Assembly: GCF_900142005.1 (NCBI RefSeq)
Contig: NZ_FQZL01000016.1
Location: 1-64,000 of the forward strand
Length of the DNA: 64,000 nucleotides
DNA from: Dethiosulfatibacter aminovorans DSM 17477
Lineage (GTDB): Bacteria > Bacillota > Clostridia > Tissierellales > Dethiosulfatibacteraceae
Direction of reading: 5' to 3'
The notes below the pieces were generated by a model that saw only the letters and a program-made list of their open reading frames with translations, made no database searches and had not been told where the DNA came from. Each line of letters starts with the position of its first letter. Position 1 is the stretch's first letter. The position numbers and the translations under genes are program-made. This document shows, in pieces, positions 1 through 9,189 of this stretch.

Positions 1-1128
1 AAACGGATGGTCCTTTACAACAGCAATCGATTTGGAAATCAGCTTCTGAATGTCAGCAAGCAGTTTCCTTTCCTCATTGTCACAGAAGGAAATAGCAACC
101 CCTCCCTGTCCGGCACGTCCCGTACGCCCTATCCTGTGGACGTAGGTTTCAGCTACTTCAGGCAGATCATAGTTTATTACATGGGACAATTCACTGATGT
201 CAATGCCCCTTGCAGCAATATCTGTTGCAACAAGTATTCTTATCTTCCTATCCTTGAATTCCTTCAAGGCTTGCTGTCTTGCATTCTGAGACTTGTTGCC
301 GTGGATGGCCAGAGCTTTCAATCCGGCTTTTTCAAGTAAAGTCACAATCTTGTTGGCACCATGCTTGGTTCTGGAAAAGACAAGGACAGAATCCATGTCA
401 CTGTTTTTCAAAAGGTGGATCAAAAGCTTCGTCTTATCCCTTTTGTCGACCCTGTAAACAGCCTGCTCTATTATTTCAACAGTGGACGATACGGGTGTTA
501 TCTCCACCTTCATTGGGTTCCTGAGTATTGAATTGGCAAGCTTCTCGATTTCATCAGGCATGGTTGCAGAAAAGAACATAGTCTGTCTCACTGTCGGTAC
601 ATGCTTGATTATCCTTCTTACATCGTGAATCATTCCCATGTCAAGCATCATGTCAGCTTCATCCAGGACAAAATACCTGGTTTGCTTAAGACTCACATAT
701 TTCTGATTCATCAGATCAAGGAGCCTTCCCGGTGTCGCCACAAGAATATCCACTCCTCCCTTCAATGCCTTTGTCTGGGGATGCTGCGACACACCTCCGT
801 ATATAACCAGTGTCCTGACATCCATATACCTGCTATAAGCTTCAAAGCTCTTGCCTATCTGAATGGCAAGCTCCCTGGTCGGTGCCAGAATCAATGACCT
901 GATCTGTCTTTTTCCCTTGTTGCCTCTTTTTTCCCCTGCAACTCCTTGTAAAACAGGTATTGCAAATGCTGCAGTTTTTCCCGTACCTGTCTGGGCACAT
1001 CCCAGCAGATCCCTGCCTTCCAGCAATGACGGTATGGCCTTTGCCTGTATAGGCGTGGGTTTCTTATATCCTTCTGTTGACAGAGCCATTTGAATAGGCT
1101 CAATTATGTTCAAATTCTCAAATAACAA
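1..1128 (-). CDS. DEAD-box ATP-dependent RNA helicase, RhlE-like (3' end outside window)
   Basis: ATP-dependent RNA unwinding, probably in ribosome assembly or RNA turnover. The frame is open from a TTG at 1126-1128 to the left edge, 376 codons. AAAGGAG lies 7 bases before that TTG. The order of motifs is that of superfamily 2 helicases: a Q motif (KPTPIQAKAIP), Walker A AQTGTGKT, the PTREL motif, TPGR, the name-giving DEAD box (VLDEAD), SAT (FFSATMP), then in the second RecA fold ARGID and HRIGRTGRAG. The variable C-terminal tail lies outside the window, so RhlE versus another DEAD subfamily cannot be settled. A terminator-shaped hairpin sits just upstream in the leader. Confidence 0.93.
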   Translation of the reverse strand, partial: MLFENLNIIEPIQMALSTEGYKKPTPIQAKAIPSLLEGRDLLGCAQTGTGKTAAFAIPVLQGVAGEKRGNKGKRQIRSLILAPTRELAIQIGKSFEAYSRYMDVRTLVIYGGVSQHPQTKALKGGVDILVATPGRLLDLMNQKYVSLKQTRYFVLDEADMMLDMGMIHDVRRIIKHVPTVRQTMFFSATMPDEIEKLANSILRNPMKVEITPVSSTVEIIEQAVYRVDKRDKTKLLIHLLKNSDMDSVLVFSRTKHGANKIVTLLEKAGLKALAIHGNKSQNARQQALKEFKDRKIRILVATDIAARGIDISELSHVINYDLPEVAETYVHRIGRTGRAGQGGVAISFCDNEERKLLADIQKLISKSIAVVKDHPF

Positions 1129-1149
1129 TAAATTTTCTCCTTTGTTTCC

Positions 1150-1185
1150 CGATAATAAAATAAAGAACGCACCGAATGCGTTCTT
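1150..1185 (-). terminator. Intrinsic-terminator-like hairpin in the helicase leader
   Basis: Read on the minus strand, AAGAACGCA and TGCGTTCTT form a perfect 9-bp stem around a TTCGG loop (1163-1185), followed by TATTTTATTAT. It lies about 22 bases before the helicase start. No intact minus-strand gene lies upstream that would need a terminator, so a role as attenuator of the helicase is possible. Confidence 0.6.
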
Positions 1186-1301
1186 CTCAGATTTAGTTTA
1201 AAAAATGGAATCATTTAAAACAATTCATATTCTCTTACTTACGGATTCATACTTACTCGCTTAAGTATATACCATTAACTGTTAAAAAGCTACAATTATT
1301 T

Positions 1302-1539
1302 TTAATCGAAAATCATTTTCACAAAAGACTCATAATGGTCTTCCGTATAATAGATCAAACCGTCATTTGTAATCCCCTTTATTTTCAATTCCTTTTTCTA
1401 TAAAATTTTCAATGTTTTTTACGTTATTTACTTCCATTTTTGCAATTCCCTACATTGAGTCTCAAATATAGTCTTTGTTCCAATAAGTAATACTCATGTT
1501 CCCGGCACTAAGAGCTTTTAAATTATACCATGCAAACAT
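1302..1539 (-). pseudogene. Decayed small gene of unknown function
   Basis: A minus-strand reading frame starts with ATG at 1537-1539 (MFAWYNLKALSAG...) but meets TGA and TAG a few codons apart. It then runs in one frame (MEVNNVKNIENFIEKG) and must shift by one base at a run of four Gs to continue as ITNDGLIYYTEDHYES and end at 1302. The peptide reads as protein-like throughout, so this looks like a gene remnant with two stops and one indel. I do not recognise the family. It occupies most of the gap between the helicase and the ATPase gene. Confidence 0.4.
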
Positions 1540-1579
1540 ATATTTTTTAGAAATTTGTCGATTATACTAGTCAAACTTA

Positions 1580-1607
1580 TTGATTTTTTGTTTATATCAA
1601 GTATAAT
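1580..1607 (+). promoter_or_regulatory. Predicted sigma-A-type promoter of the ATPase gene
   Basis: TTGATT at 1580-1585 and TATAAT at 1602-1607 are separated by 16 bases. The -10 box lies 21 bases before the ATG at 1629, leaving a very short leader that contains AAGGAGG. Confidence 0.6.
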
Positions 1608-1628
1608 TATAGCAAGGAGGTATTAATA

Positions 1629-2843
1629 ATGATTACTCGAGCCCAATACCTTAACAAACTAATAAACTGGAAAGACAAACCTTTGATCAAGGTTATCACA
1701 GGAGTAAGAAGATGTGGAAAATCTTCATTGCTTTTGCTGTTCAAAGACTATCTGAAAGACATTCAGGTTGATGATCAGCATATAATTCATATGAATTTTG
1801 AATCCATGTTGTTTAATGAAATAAATGATTACAGAGAACTATATCAAAAGATAGCCGCAACCATAGGGACCTCATCTGAAAAACATTATATCCTATTAGA
1901 TGAAATACAACTGATTGACAGGTGGGAAAAATGCATCAATGGATTGATGGTAGATCACAATGTCGACATCTATATAACCGGCTCCAACTCATATTTGCTG
2001 TCATCAGAGCTCTCTACTCTCATATCAGGAAGGTACGTCGAAATCAAAATGCTTCCCTTGTCATTTAAGGAATATCTTGATTTTTGCCATGCAAGTCTTG
2101 ATGATAACAGAAACTCAATAGAAAACAGATTTGAAGAATTCATGAAATATGGCGGATTCCCTTCCCTTGCTGTCTTCGGCAATCAGGAAGAATTTGCCGG
2201 TGACCTGCTAACCGGTATTTATAATACGGTTGTTATGAAGGACATAATACAAAGAAACCAGGTTAGGGACCCGACACTTCTGGAAAATCTGATACGTTTT
2301 CTTGCAGCCAATGTGGGCAGCATAGTCTCAACAAGAAAAATAAGCAACTACCTCACAAGTTCTGGAAGAAAAGTATCAAGCGACACCATAGACAACTATC
2401 TGCGAATGATTGAAAGCAGCTACATAATCTATAAGGCGAGCAGGTATGACTTGAAAGGGAAACTATTTTTAAAGACCCTGGAGAAGTATTATATTGTGGA
2501 CTCAGGTGTCAGAAACATGCTGGCAGGACCTCGAAACACAGATGAGGGTCATGTCCTCGAAAACATTATTTATCTTGAATTGATTCGCAGAGGCTATGAT
2601 GTTTCAATAGGAAAAGTAGGCGACCTTGAAGTTGACTTCCTGGCAGTCAAGCAAAGCGAAAAAATATATGTCCAGGTATCATTGACCATACATGACGAAT
2701 CAACAAGGGAAAGGGAAATCAAACCTCTGAAAGCAATTCGAGACAACTACCCCAAATTCATTATCACCATGGACAAGGTGATATTCGATGATCTTGACGG
2801 CATTAAAGTAGTTAACGCAATCGACTTTTTGCTTGAGAAATAA
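1629..2843 (+). CDS. AAA-family ATPase with DUF4143-like C-terminus
   Basis: A 404-residue P-loop ATPase of the widespread AAA_14/DUF4143 class, whose cellular role is mostly unknown. Walker A is GVRRCGKSS (about residues 25-33), Walker B is YILLDEIQ (about 87-94), and TGSNS follows as a sensor-like motif. The C-terminal part (about 290-404) carries the conserved LENIIYLELIRRGYDV stretch and a nuclease-like fold signature (LEVDFLA, then YVQVS), resembling a PD-(D/E)xK core whose last catalytic residue looks altered. GCAAGGAGGTATTAATA places the ribosome on the ATG. It is monocistronic, between a decayed gene and an intron remnant, so it could be accessory. Several members of this class have been discussed as defence or toxin-like proteins, but nothing here proves that. 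Confidence 0.85.
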   Translation: MITRAQYLNKLINWKDKPLIKVITGVRRCGKSSLLLLFKDYLKDIQVDDQHIIHMNFESMLFNEINDYRELYQKIAATIGTSSEKHYILLDEIQLIDRWEKCINGLMVDHNVDIYITGSNSYLLSSELSTLISGRYVEIKMLPLSFKEYLDFCHASLDDNRNSIENRFEEFMKYGGFPSLAVFGNQEEFAGDLLTGIYNTVVMKDIIQRNQVRDPTLLENLIRFLAANVGSIVSTRKISNYLTSSGRKVSSDTIDNYLRMIESSYIIYKASRYDLKGKLFLKTLEKYYIVDSGVRNMLAGPRNTDEGHVLENIIYLELIRRGYDVSIGKVGDLEVDFLAVKQSEKIYVQVSLTIHDESTREREIKPLKAIRDNYPKFIITMDKVIFDDLDGIKVVNAIDFLLEK

Positions 2844-2855
2844 CCAATTAAAACA

Positions 2856-2885
2856 AATGCGGCCATTTCCAAAAATAGCCGCATT
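2856..2885 (+). terminator. Hairpin after the ATPase gene
   Basis: AATGCGGC (2856-2863) pairs with GCCGCATT (2878-2885), 13 bases after the stop codon at 2843. The following CACTTTAAATC is only weakly T-rich, so termination may be inefficient. Confidence 0.45.
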
Positions 2886-2945
2886 CACTTTAAATCATGT
2901 TTTATATAATCATGATTTAAAGAAATAACTTCGTTTAAGTTTTTT

Positions 2946-3548
2946 TCAATACATATTCTCCACTTTCAAGAATCTCTTGATAATTCCAAGAAACTTCCTG
3001 TCCGCTATATCATGTTCCAGAAACTTCACCATCCATTCATGGTCTACTGTGTCAAAGAATGATTTTATGTCAGCTTCAACTACATAATTCGTCTTTCTGA
3101 ACTGAACATCCTCAATTACTTCCTTCACTGCCTGGTGACAGTTGCGGTTCGGCCTGAATCCAAAACTCGAGTCATAGAATTTGGGTTCATAAATTTGCGT
3201 CAGTATCTGCGCAACGACATATTCCACCAGTTTATCCTCGTAACTAGATATCCCCAGTGGCCTTTTCTTGTTCTTTCCATCTTTCGGTATGTAGACTCGT
3301 CTTGACGGTTTCGGCTTGTAACTTCCGCTTTTCATTCTTCTAACAAGATTTTCCAGGTTTTCCTCCAGATTGGCTTCGTATTCATCCTTGTTAACCTTAT
3401 CGACACCATATGCCTTGTTCCTGCTCATTTGCTTATGGGCTGACCTCAGCGTGTCGATATTGATGTAGAATGCCAGATTCTGCACCTTTCCGTCGGTTCT
3501 GTCTGCTTTTGCAATATTAAACTGTATTCCAAACAATTCATTCAACAT
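2946..3548 (-). pseudogene. Group II intron reverse transcriptase/maturase, N-terminal fragment
   Basis: This 200-codon frame matches the N-terminal part of group II intron-encoded reverse transcriptases: the N-terminal RT0-like region (NKAYGVDKVNKDEYE), RT1 (SRRVYIPKDGKNKKRPLGI), RT2 (FYDSSFGFRPNRNCHQAV) and RT3 with the first catalytic aspartate (VVEADIKSFFDTVDHEW). It ends with IKRFLKVENMY and a stop, before the YADD box, thumb and maturase X domain. Complete proteins are usually more than 400 residues. The last residues depart from the family, consistent with a deletion joining unrelated DNA. It cannot be catalytically active. Confidence 0.8.
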
Positions 3549-4106
3549 GTTTCTCAGCTCTCCAATTTGTCTTCATGTTATGTTAATTATCTGAAACACC
3601 AAAGTGTCCACCCCTTCCCTCCATCTGCTTTCACAGGTTTCTACGGTACTATGAGCGAATCGGACTTCCTGCCATACATTTGGTTCCCTGGCGCATTTCT
3701 TTGTTTTGGGTTCCATACCTCGTTCCCAAGGATATGACAGGACCTCAGCTGTTCCGATAAACTACTTGTCATCAACCTCGCCAAGCTCTCCGATCGGGGG
3801 TAGCCATTTGACTCATTGCCATATCGATTCAAACAGTATTGTCTGCTACGTATACGAGCGCATCGACCTAATCCCTCTAGATAATCATTTCCCAGCTCTA
3901 TCACTTCACTTGCGTTTCGGCTCGGTTGCTCCCTGTCCTACGCTTAAACCTAATGTCACCACTTCGGTTCCAAGGACTCGGTACGAGGCGGTTGGCTAGA
4001 CCTTACCTCAGCAGGTTTCCTGCTGTATTTTATCAGCTTACCAAAGCTTGCAGAATTTCTTCCACCCGCTAGGGGAAATCAGCTACGCTGATTTCGCAGC
4101 TCGCAC
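2946..4106 (-). mobile_element. 3'-truncated group II intron remnant
   Basis: Read on the minus strand, the element starts at 4106 with GTGCGAG, the 5' consensus of group II introns. About 550 bases of structured, more GC-rich, ORF-poor sequence follow (the RNA domain I-IV region), then a maturase/reverse transcriptase frame that stops after 200 residues. I found no domain V/VI hairpin near 2850-2950, so the intron lacks its 3' end and half its protein and should be unable to splice or move. It lies just beyond the 3' end of the amino acid permease gene. The left limit is approximate and taken as the end of the RT frame. Confidence 0.75.
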
Positions 4107-4218
4107 CTATATCTATTAATACTCATACTTAATTCAAAATGAATCGATGGTTTATAGTTACACTGCCAAGCACCACATGCAAGACAAGTAGATTAGTGGT
4201 AATTAAGAATCCAGTCTT

Positions 4219-5607
4219 TTAATGCTTTGTATGTGCAGTAGAATTAACACTTAATGTTTCAGAATCCGGCAGCTCGTAACTGACTTCCACATTGACCTTG
4301 CCGCTCTTATATCTCACACCACCGAAAATGAATGCAAAGGCTACAACCGCCAGATTTGCCAACAGCAAAGGTATAGGCAATTCAATGGCAGACGTGATTC
4401 CTGAGAACACTATTACACCTAAATCAAGTAATACTATTACCATCAGCATAGTATTACTGATATAGAAATCCGACTTTTTCCAAGCCTCAGGCAGTACCTT
4501 AGGAAGTCTCAGCAAACACAAAACAATCATAGCCTTAGTAATAGAACCGACTGTAATGGTAATATCGCCGATTACACCTATGTCAATATTCGTCATTATA
4601 GGCACAAAGCCAATGACATAGTAGATGCCCAGCAGAATAATGGGCGTTCTGAACTTCGGATGCAGTCTTGCGAGAGATCGGGGATACCAGCCATCACTAC
4701 AGGCCTGCATCAACGGCTTCGTGCAGGTAGCAATAGCACTGTTTAGAGTCGTCAATAGTGCCATCCATGCGCCTCCGATAACAAAGATATAATACAGTGG
4801 TTTGGAAAGAATGGTTTCCGCAACAAGTGTCAAGGGTTTACCTGCGACCTGCTCAACAGGTAGAACGCCGGCGGCAACGATGCCCATAAGCCCATAAAAA
4901 ACTGCGATACCAAGCGTTGAAATTAGCATGACTCTAGGAATATCTTTTGTAGGGTTCTTCGCTTCTCCACTCAATGCAGTTATATACTGCGCACCATCAC
5001 AAGTATAGCTCATAAGAACGCTCGCTCTCCACAGACCATAGAAGCCACCGGTCATCCAGCTGGCCTGCTCAAAGTAATTTGGCTCCAACTTCGTTAAGCC
5101 AACAACCGTAAAGATTGTCAGGGATATAACTAGCAGCGCCACAGCCAGATTTTGTATCTTCGCAAAGATATTGACACCAAAAACGTTAATTACAAACAGA
5201 ATTGTCAATATGCCAAGTGCGATGGCATTTCTTGTGAAACTGGGTAAAAAGGGCATTGCATAATCAGCAAAGGAAAGCGCATACATGGACAGCGTAACGC
5301 TAGTAAGCAGAGAAATCATGGAGTAGGTTCCTGTCCATCTTGGTCCCAAAAAAGTACCAACCATCGTATAGTCACCACCTCTGTATCTTGCAACCGAGTT
5401 CAGGAAGATCTGCGGAGATCTTGCCAACAGTATAATTAAACCACCGATTAAAAAAGCTATAAAAACTGATCGTCCTGTACGTTCGATGCCCCATCCCGTC
5501 AGCGACATGATGCCTGAACCAATGATAGATCCGGCAGCTATTGCCATGAGATCCCAAAATCCCAAAACTCTTTTTAAATTTTTCGTAGATGTTAGTTTTT
5601 CCTTCAT
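4219..5607 (-). CDS. APC-superfamily amino acid permease
   Basis: A 462-residue polytopic membrane protein with about 12 predicted hydrophobic segments. The N-terminus GFWDLMAIAAGSIIGSGIM is the typical first helix of amino acid/polyamine permeases, with the helix-breaking GSIIGSG substrate-site motif. The substrate is not readable from sequence. It lies 92 bases downstream of an M20-family amidohydrolase gene in the same direction, with its own GAAAGGAG site, so the pair probably takes up and hydrolyses a peptide-like or acylated amino acid. A BTAD/ATPase regulator is encoded just upstream of the pair. A dead group II intron lies directly downstream. Confidence 0.88.
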   Translation of the reverse strand: MKEKLTSTKNLKRVLGFWDLMAIAAGSIIGSGIMSLTGWGIERTGRSVFIAFLIGGLIILLARSPQIFLNSVARYRGGDYTMVGTFLGPRWTGTYSMISLLTSVTLSMYALSFADYAMPFLPSFTRNAIALGILTILFVINVFGVNIFAKIQNLAVALLVISLTIFTVVGLTKLEPNYFEQASWMTGGFYGLWRASVLMSYTCDGAQYITALSGEAKNPTKDIPRVMLISTLGIAVFYGLMGIVAAGVLPVEQVAGKPLTLVAETILSKPLYYIFVIGGAWMALLTTLNSAIATCTKPLMQACSDGWYPRSLARLHPKFRTPIILLGIYYVIGFVPIMTNIDIGVIGDITITVGSITKAMIVLCLLRLPKVLPEAWKKSDFYISNTMLMVIVLLDLGVIVFSGITSAIELPIPLLLANLAVVAFAFIFGGVRYKSGKVNVEVSYELPDSETLSVNSTAHTKH

Positions 5608-5699
5608 TTTTACTCCTTTCTTCTAGTCAAACCAACGCTTCAAACGCTGATTTGACAGATACTGTAACGGCCCACATCGCACAATGCTGAACCATTAAA

Positions 5700-6923
5700 T
5701 TATTCTGTATAATTCCTAGCGAACTCAGACTTGATTCTTTCAAGTTCCTCGAGATTTGATCCGATTCTGTAACCCGTAAGCGCCATAAGCTTGCCTGCCA
5801 AAATACTCTGATCAATAGGATACTCATTACTCGTCAGTTCAGCCGTTTCGTCAGCATGTCCAACTGGCGTCGGTTCGTTATCTTCCACAATAGGGAACGT
5901 TATTTCAACTGTAGGAATCTTATAAGCTACACATCCCAGATCGGAAGACGCCTTCGGTAAATTACCAAAGGTAAATCTAGTTTTATCTATACCAAGATCT
6001 GTAGCGTAATTTGCCGTTAGTTGATAAAGACTGGGAACTGGTGTAGCTGAATACCAAGGCGCATCCCACTTATATATAGCAGTTGTGTCCGTCATCAACT
6101 CAGCACCCTTAATGGTGTTATCAACCCTCTTCATCAATGCATTCAGTTCAGCGGAATCATTTGTCCTCAGCTCTACATTAAGCGTTGCAAGATCCGGAAC
6201 GGAATTAGCTGCTGTTCCACCCTTTGAGATGATATAGTGGATCCGGTTAGTTTCCAGCATATGTTCTCTTAAAAACTCCAAACCTAAAGTTGTAAGAATA
6301 ACCGCATCCAAGGCACTTCGTCCCTTTTCCGGAGAAGATGAAGCATGGGATGATTTGCCCTTAAAGGTCAACCAATTATCATGCGTAGGCCAAACAATAG
6401 CTTTTCCAGTCACTTCGGAACCCCAGTCTGCGCCATAATGGCTGGTAATCATAATATCCACTTCATCCATGTATCCGCCTTCCAAAATATAATGCTTGGA
6501 GCCTTCTAGTTCTTCTGCGGGAGTTCCATATACGATGACCGATCCCTTTGTTTGAAACACTTCTTTAAGTCCCAGCGCAGCCGCAAATCCGGCAGAAGCA
6601 ATCAGGTTATGGCCGCAAGCGTGGCCATTAGGCAAAGCATCATACTCAAGCATGAAACCAATAGTCGGGCCATCCTCTTTACCTTCGTATACAGCCTTAA
6701 ATGCTGTTGGCATATCAATTTCATGGTCAAACTTGGGATGCTTTCCCACCAAACCTCTTTGTACCTGAAAGCCTTCCTTTTCCAGCGCATCCATAATCAG
6801 CACCGAAGAACGAAACTCTTCCCATCCAACTTCCTTGAATTCCCATATTTTCTTGGCAATCATGTGAGTTTTTTCTCTGTTGCTGTCGATGACTTCCATC
6901 ATCCGCTTTTCTTCATAAATCAT
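5700..6923 (-). CDS. M20-family (AbgB-like) metallo-amidohydrolase
   Basis: A 407-residue zinc-dependent amidohydrolase/peptidase of the M20D type (relatives include p-aminobenzoyl-glutamate hydrolase subunit B and N-acyl amino acid hydrolases). Likely metal ligands are visible: HACGHN (His and Cys-Gly-His), PAEELEG with the catalytic Glu pair, the His of TSHYGADWG, and a late His in PVGHADET. The middle section (SSHASSSPEKGRSALDAV) is the lid/dimerisation domain with its conserved His. No signal peptide is seen, so it acts in the cytoplasm on a substrate brought in by the permease gene that follows. GAAGGAGTGAAGAAGAA precedes the ATG. The exact substrate is unknown. Confidence 0.85.
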   Translation of the reverse strand: MIYEEKRMMEVIDSNREKTHMIAKKIWEFKEVGWEEFRSSVLIMDALEKEGFQVQRGLVGKHPKFDHEIDMPTAFKAVYEGKEDGPTIGFMLEYDALPNGHACGHNLIASAGFAAALGLKEVFQTKGSVIVYGTPAEELEGSKHYILEGGYMDEVDIMITSHYGADWGSEVTGKAIVWPTHDNWLTFKGKSSHASSSPEKGRSALDAVILTTLGLEFLREHMLETNRIHYIISKGGTAANSVPDLATLNVELRTNDSAELNALMKRVDNTIKGAELMTDTTAIYKWDAPWYSATPVPSLYQLTANYATDLGIDKTRFTFGNLPKASSDLGCVAYKIPTVEITFPIVEDNEPTPVGHADETAELTSNEYPIDQSILAGKLMALTGYRIGSNLEELERIKSEFARNYTE

Positions 6924-7046
6924 TTCTTCTTCACTCCTTCTTTATTATAATTATTGTATTTTTCTCCAGCCGCCAAGTTTCAGCAGCTATTCTTCAATAA
7001 TAACCCCATGCCGTTAAAATTGCGTTAATATTTGCCATGTTTTTAT

Positions 7047-7101
7047 GAATTTTTTTTAAAAAAACAGACTACAGATTTCCAAAATTGAAAATCTGTAGTC
7101 T
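7047..7101 (-). terminator. Terminator after the BTAD/ATPase regulator gene
   Basis: AGACTACAGATTT (7066-7078) and AAATCTGTAGTCT (7089-7101) form a perfect 13-bp stem. On the minus strand it is followed by GTTTTTTT. It separates the regulator transcript from the M20/permease pair. Confidence 0.85.
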
Positions 7102-7187
7102 AGATAGCTTCTCATTGAAATCGAAAACACCAATTTAATGAAAGTTTCTTACTGTGCCCTTGCAAAATACGCAAGATATCTATTATG

Positions 7188-9125
7188 TCATATGTCATTT
7201 TGACAGTTCCTCAAAACATTTGCTCTTTCCACATCACCACCGTATTCATAATGCCGTACCGTAAACGGAAGCAATACCTGCCACCTTTCCCCATCCTTCT
7301 GCTTTTCATAGAATTCAGCAACAGCATGATGCCAAAGTCTTCTTTTTCCCATAGAAAGGTGCTGATAGACGTAGTCTTTATAAAACTGGTGTCTGAATTT
7401 GTAAATAATATTATCGCGCAATATCTGCTCCGTCACAAAACGGTTCAGTACCAGCCGTTCCAGCACTTCGATTAGTTCCATACGATCCATTTCTACCAGC
7501 AGTTCCAAATCTTCCAAATCCGCATGTTTCAGATGAATTGACAAAGCATCCAATACCTTTCTTTGCTTTTTTGTGAGTTTTTCCAGTTGCAGCTGAATCA
7601 ACATGTTAATCCTTGGTAGTGGGCTGCCTTCCTTCCACCCTTCTTGACGAATCATATTCAGCGTATCCATAAGTACCAGCGGATTACCATCCGTGCGCAG
7701 GAATATTTCATGGGCATTGATCCCAACATCCCGTCGGTCCCTCAATACATCCTTCATAATTTCTTCTGTTTCTTTATCCGTGAAACACAAAAGAGGAAGA
7801 GTTGTCGTAATATGTCGTTCATTCAACGCAACCAGAAGGCCCCGAATGTCCTGCGCCTCACTGATACGGCAGGTCGCTACCATAAAAATCTGACGGTTGC
7901 CAAGCTCTATCATAATTCTCTGCAAAAGCCGCCGACTGAAAGTATCCATCCAGTGCAAACTGTCTATATATAAAATAATCTTCCACTGTCCAGCAAGCTC
8001 CTTCATAAGATTCAAAATTTCATTCTCCAGTTCTATATAGCTGAAATGCTCCTCGTTTCCCCCACAAACCGTTTCCGTATTCTCTGACACCACCCCCATC
8101 TGTACAAGCGGAATCACCTTTGTACTGCTTTCGGTGAGACTGATCTTTCTTGTATTAAGAAGATCCTCCAACTGATTGAAACAATCTCGCCACGCTCTCA
8201 AGGGAACTTTCGATTCTGCACTGTAACAATGTGAGACAAGTTCCAATACGCCCATATCACGGTTCATTTCAAAAATCTGCTTCATAAGAGCACTCTTACC
8301 GACACCTACTTCGCCTTCAATGATTATCGACTTAGATGGTTCATTACTTAAAAACCAAAAAATTTGTTCATCAATATATTGAAGCTCCTTTAGCCGCCCG
8401 AAGAAATGGTCATTGTGATTCTTCTTTCGTCTTAGAGATACTTTTTTTCGATGGAACAACGTTCTAAACAGTAATTCTACCGCATGGGAAGGTTTTTCAT
8501 CCAAACAAGTGCGCAGACATTTTGCATAATCATGGTATAATTGGATTCCCAAATCATATTGCTCCACTTGTGCATAACACCTCATACCAGTCAGTACCAT
8601 ATCCTCATCCCAAGGTTTCCAATACTTCCATGTATCAATCAGACGGCGCAATTTGGATGCTCGGCATACTGAAGGATCTTTCAACTGTGTTTTAATATAT
8701 TCCAGATTCCTAGAAATCTGGATTTGCCTTTTGTTTTCTACCCACTCTTCAAAGTCTTGGCAGTTTTTTACATAAAAAAAATCCAAAAACCTCTCTTTGT
8801 AGAAAGAAAACTCAACATCAGATACGTCCCAATCTGTACGTATCTCGGATTTTAAATTTAGCTTAAGATCATTTTTCCCATGTTGCAGAATAACATCCTT
8901 TCCCATGCAGCGCCTAATCTGAAAAATGGCTTGTCGCAGGTTTTTACGCCCGGTAGCTTCGTCGCAAGAACCCCAGAAAACTGAAATAAGTTCATCTCGG
9001 TTGGTTTTTTTCTCTACACAAAGATAATAAAAAATTCCTTCCGCTTTGCGATATGGAAAATGAACAACCTCACCCTTATTGAAAACACTTGGTATCCCAA
9101 GAAGTGTTACTTGATATCCTGACAT
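7188..9125 (-). CDS. BTAD/AAA-ATPase transcriptional regulator (SARP-like)
   Basis: A 645-residue multidomain regulator. Residues 1 to about 95 fit a winged-helix DNA-binding domain of the OmpR/SARP kind (NRDELISVFW...NLRQAIFQIRR). Residues about 105-220 fit the bacterial transcriptional activator domain with its helical repeats. From about 240 there is an AAA_16/STAND-type ATPase with Walker A EGEVGVGKSALM and Walker B IILYIDSLHWMD. The protein ends soon after the ATPase helical region, with no long TPR array, shorter than many LuxR/MalT-like relatives. AAAGGAG lies 8 bases before the ATG. A perfect 22-bp palindrome lies upstream. By position it probably controls the neighbouring amidohydrolase/permease genes; the ligand is unknown. 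Confidence 0.82.
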   Translation of the reverse strand: MSGYQVTLLGIPSVFNKGEVVHFPYRKAEGIFYYLCVEKKTNRDELISVFWGSCDEATGRKNLRQAIFQIRRCMGKDVILQHGKNDLKLNLKSEIRTDWDVSDVEFSFYKERFLDFFYVKNCQDFEEWVENKRQIQISRNLEYIKTQLKDPSVCRASKLRRLIDTWKYWKPWDEDMVLTGMRCYAQVEQYDLGIQLYHDYAKCLRTCLDEKPSHAVELLFRTLFHRKKVSLRRKKNHNDHFFGRLKELQYIDEQIFWFLSNEPSKSIIIEGEVGVGKSALMKQIFEMNRDMGVLELVSHCYSAESKVPLRAWRDCFNQLEDLLNTRKISLTESSTKVIPLVQMGVVSENTETVCGGNEEHFSYIELENEILNLMKELAGQWKIILYIDSLHWMDTFSRRLLQRIMIELGNRQIFMVATCRISEAQDIRGLLVALNERHITTTLPLLCFTDKETEEIMKDVLRDRRDVGINAHEIFLRTDGNPLVLMDTLNMIRQEGWKEGSPLPRINMLIQLQLEKLTKKQRKVLDALSIHLKHADLEDLELLVEMDRMELIEVLERLVLNRFVTEQILRDNIIYKFRHQFYKDYVYQHLSMGKRRLWHHAVAEFYEKQKDGERWQVLLPFTVRHYEYGGDVERANVLRNCQNDI

Positions 9126-9189
9126 AACTGCAACTCCTTTATTTTTTCTAATTCTTTAACATAAATGGTACCAAAAATGATCAGAGCAA

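Noticed and set aside
3641-3904. 87-codon minus-strand frame upstream of the intron reverse transcriptase
   Set aside because: It lies in the RNA domain region of the group II intron; frames there are common by-products of the structured RNA and this one looks like no protein family.
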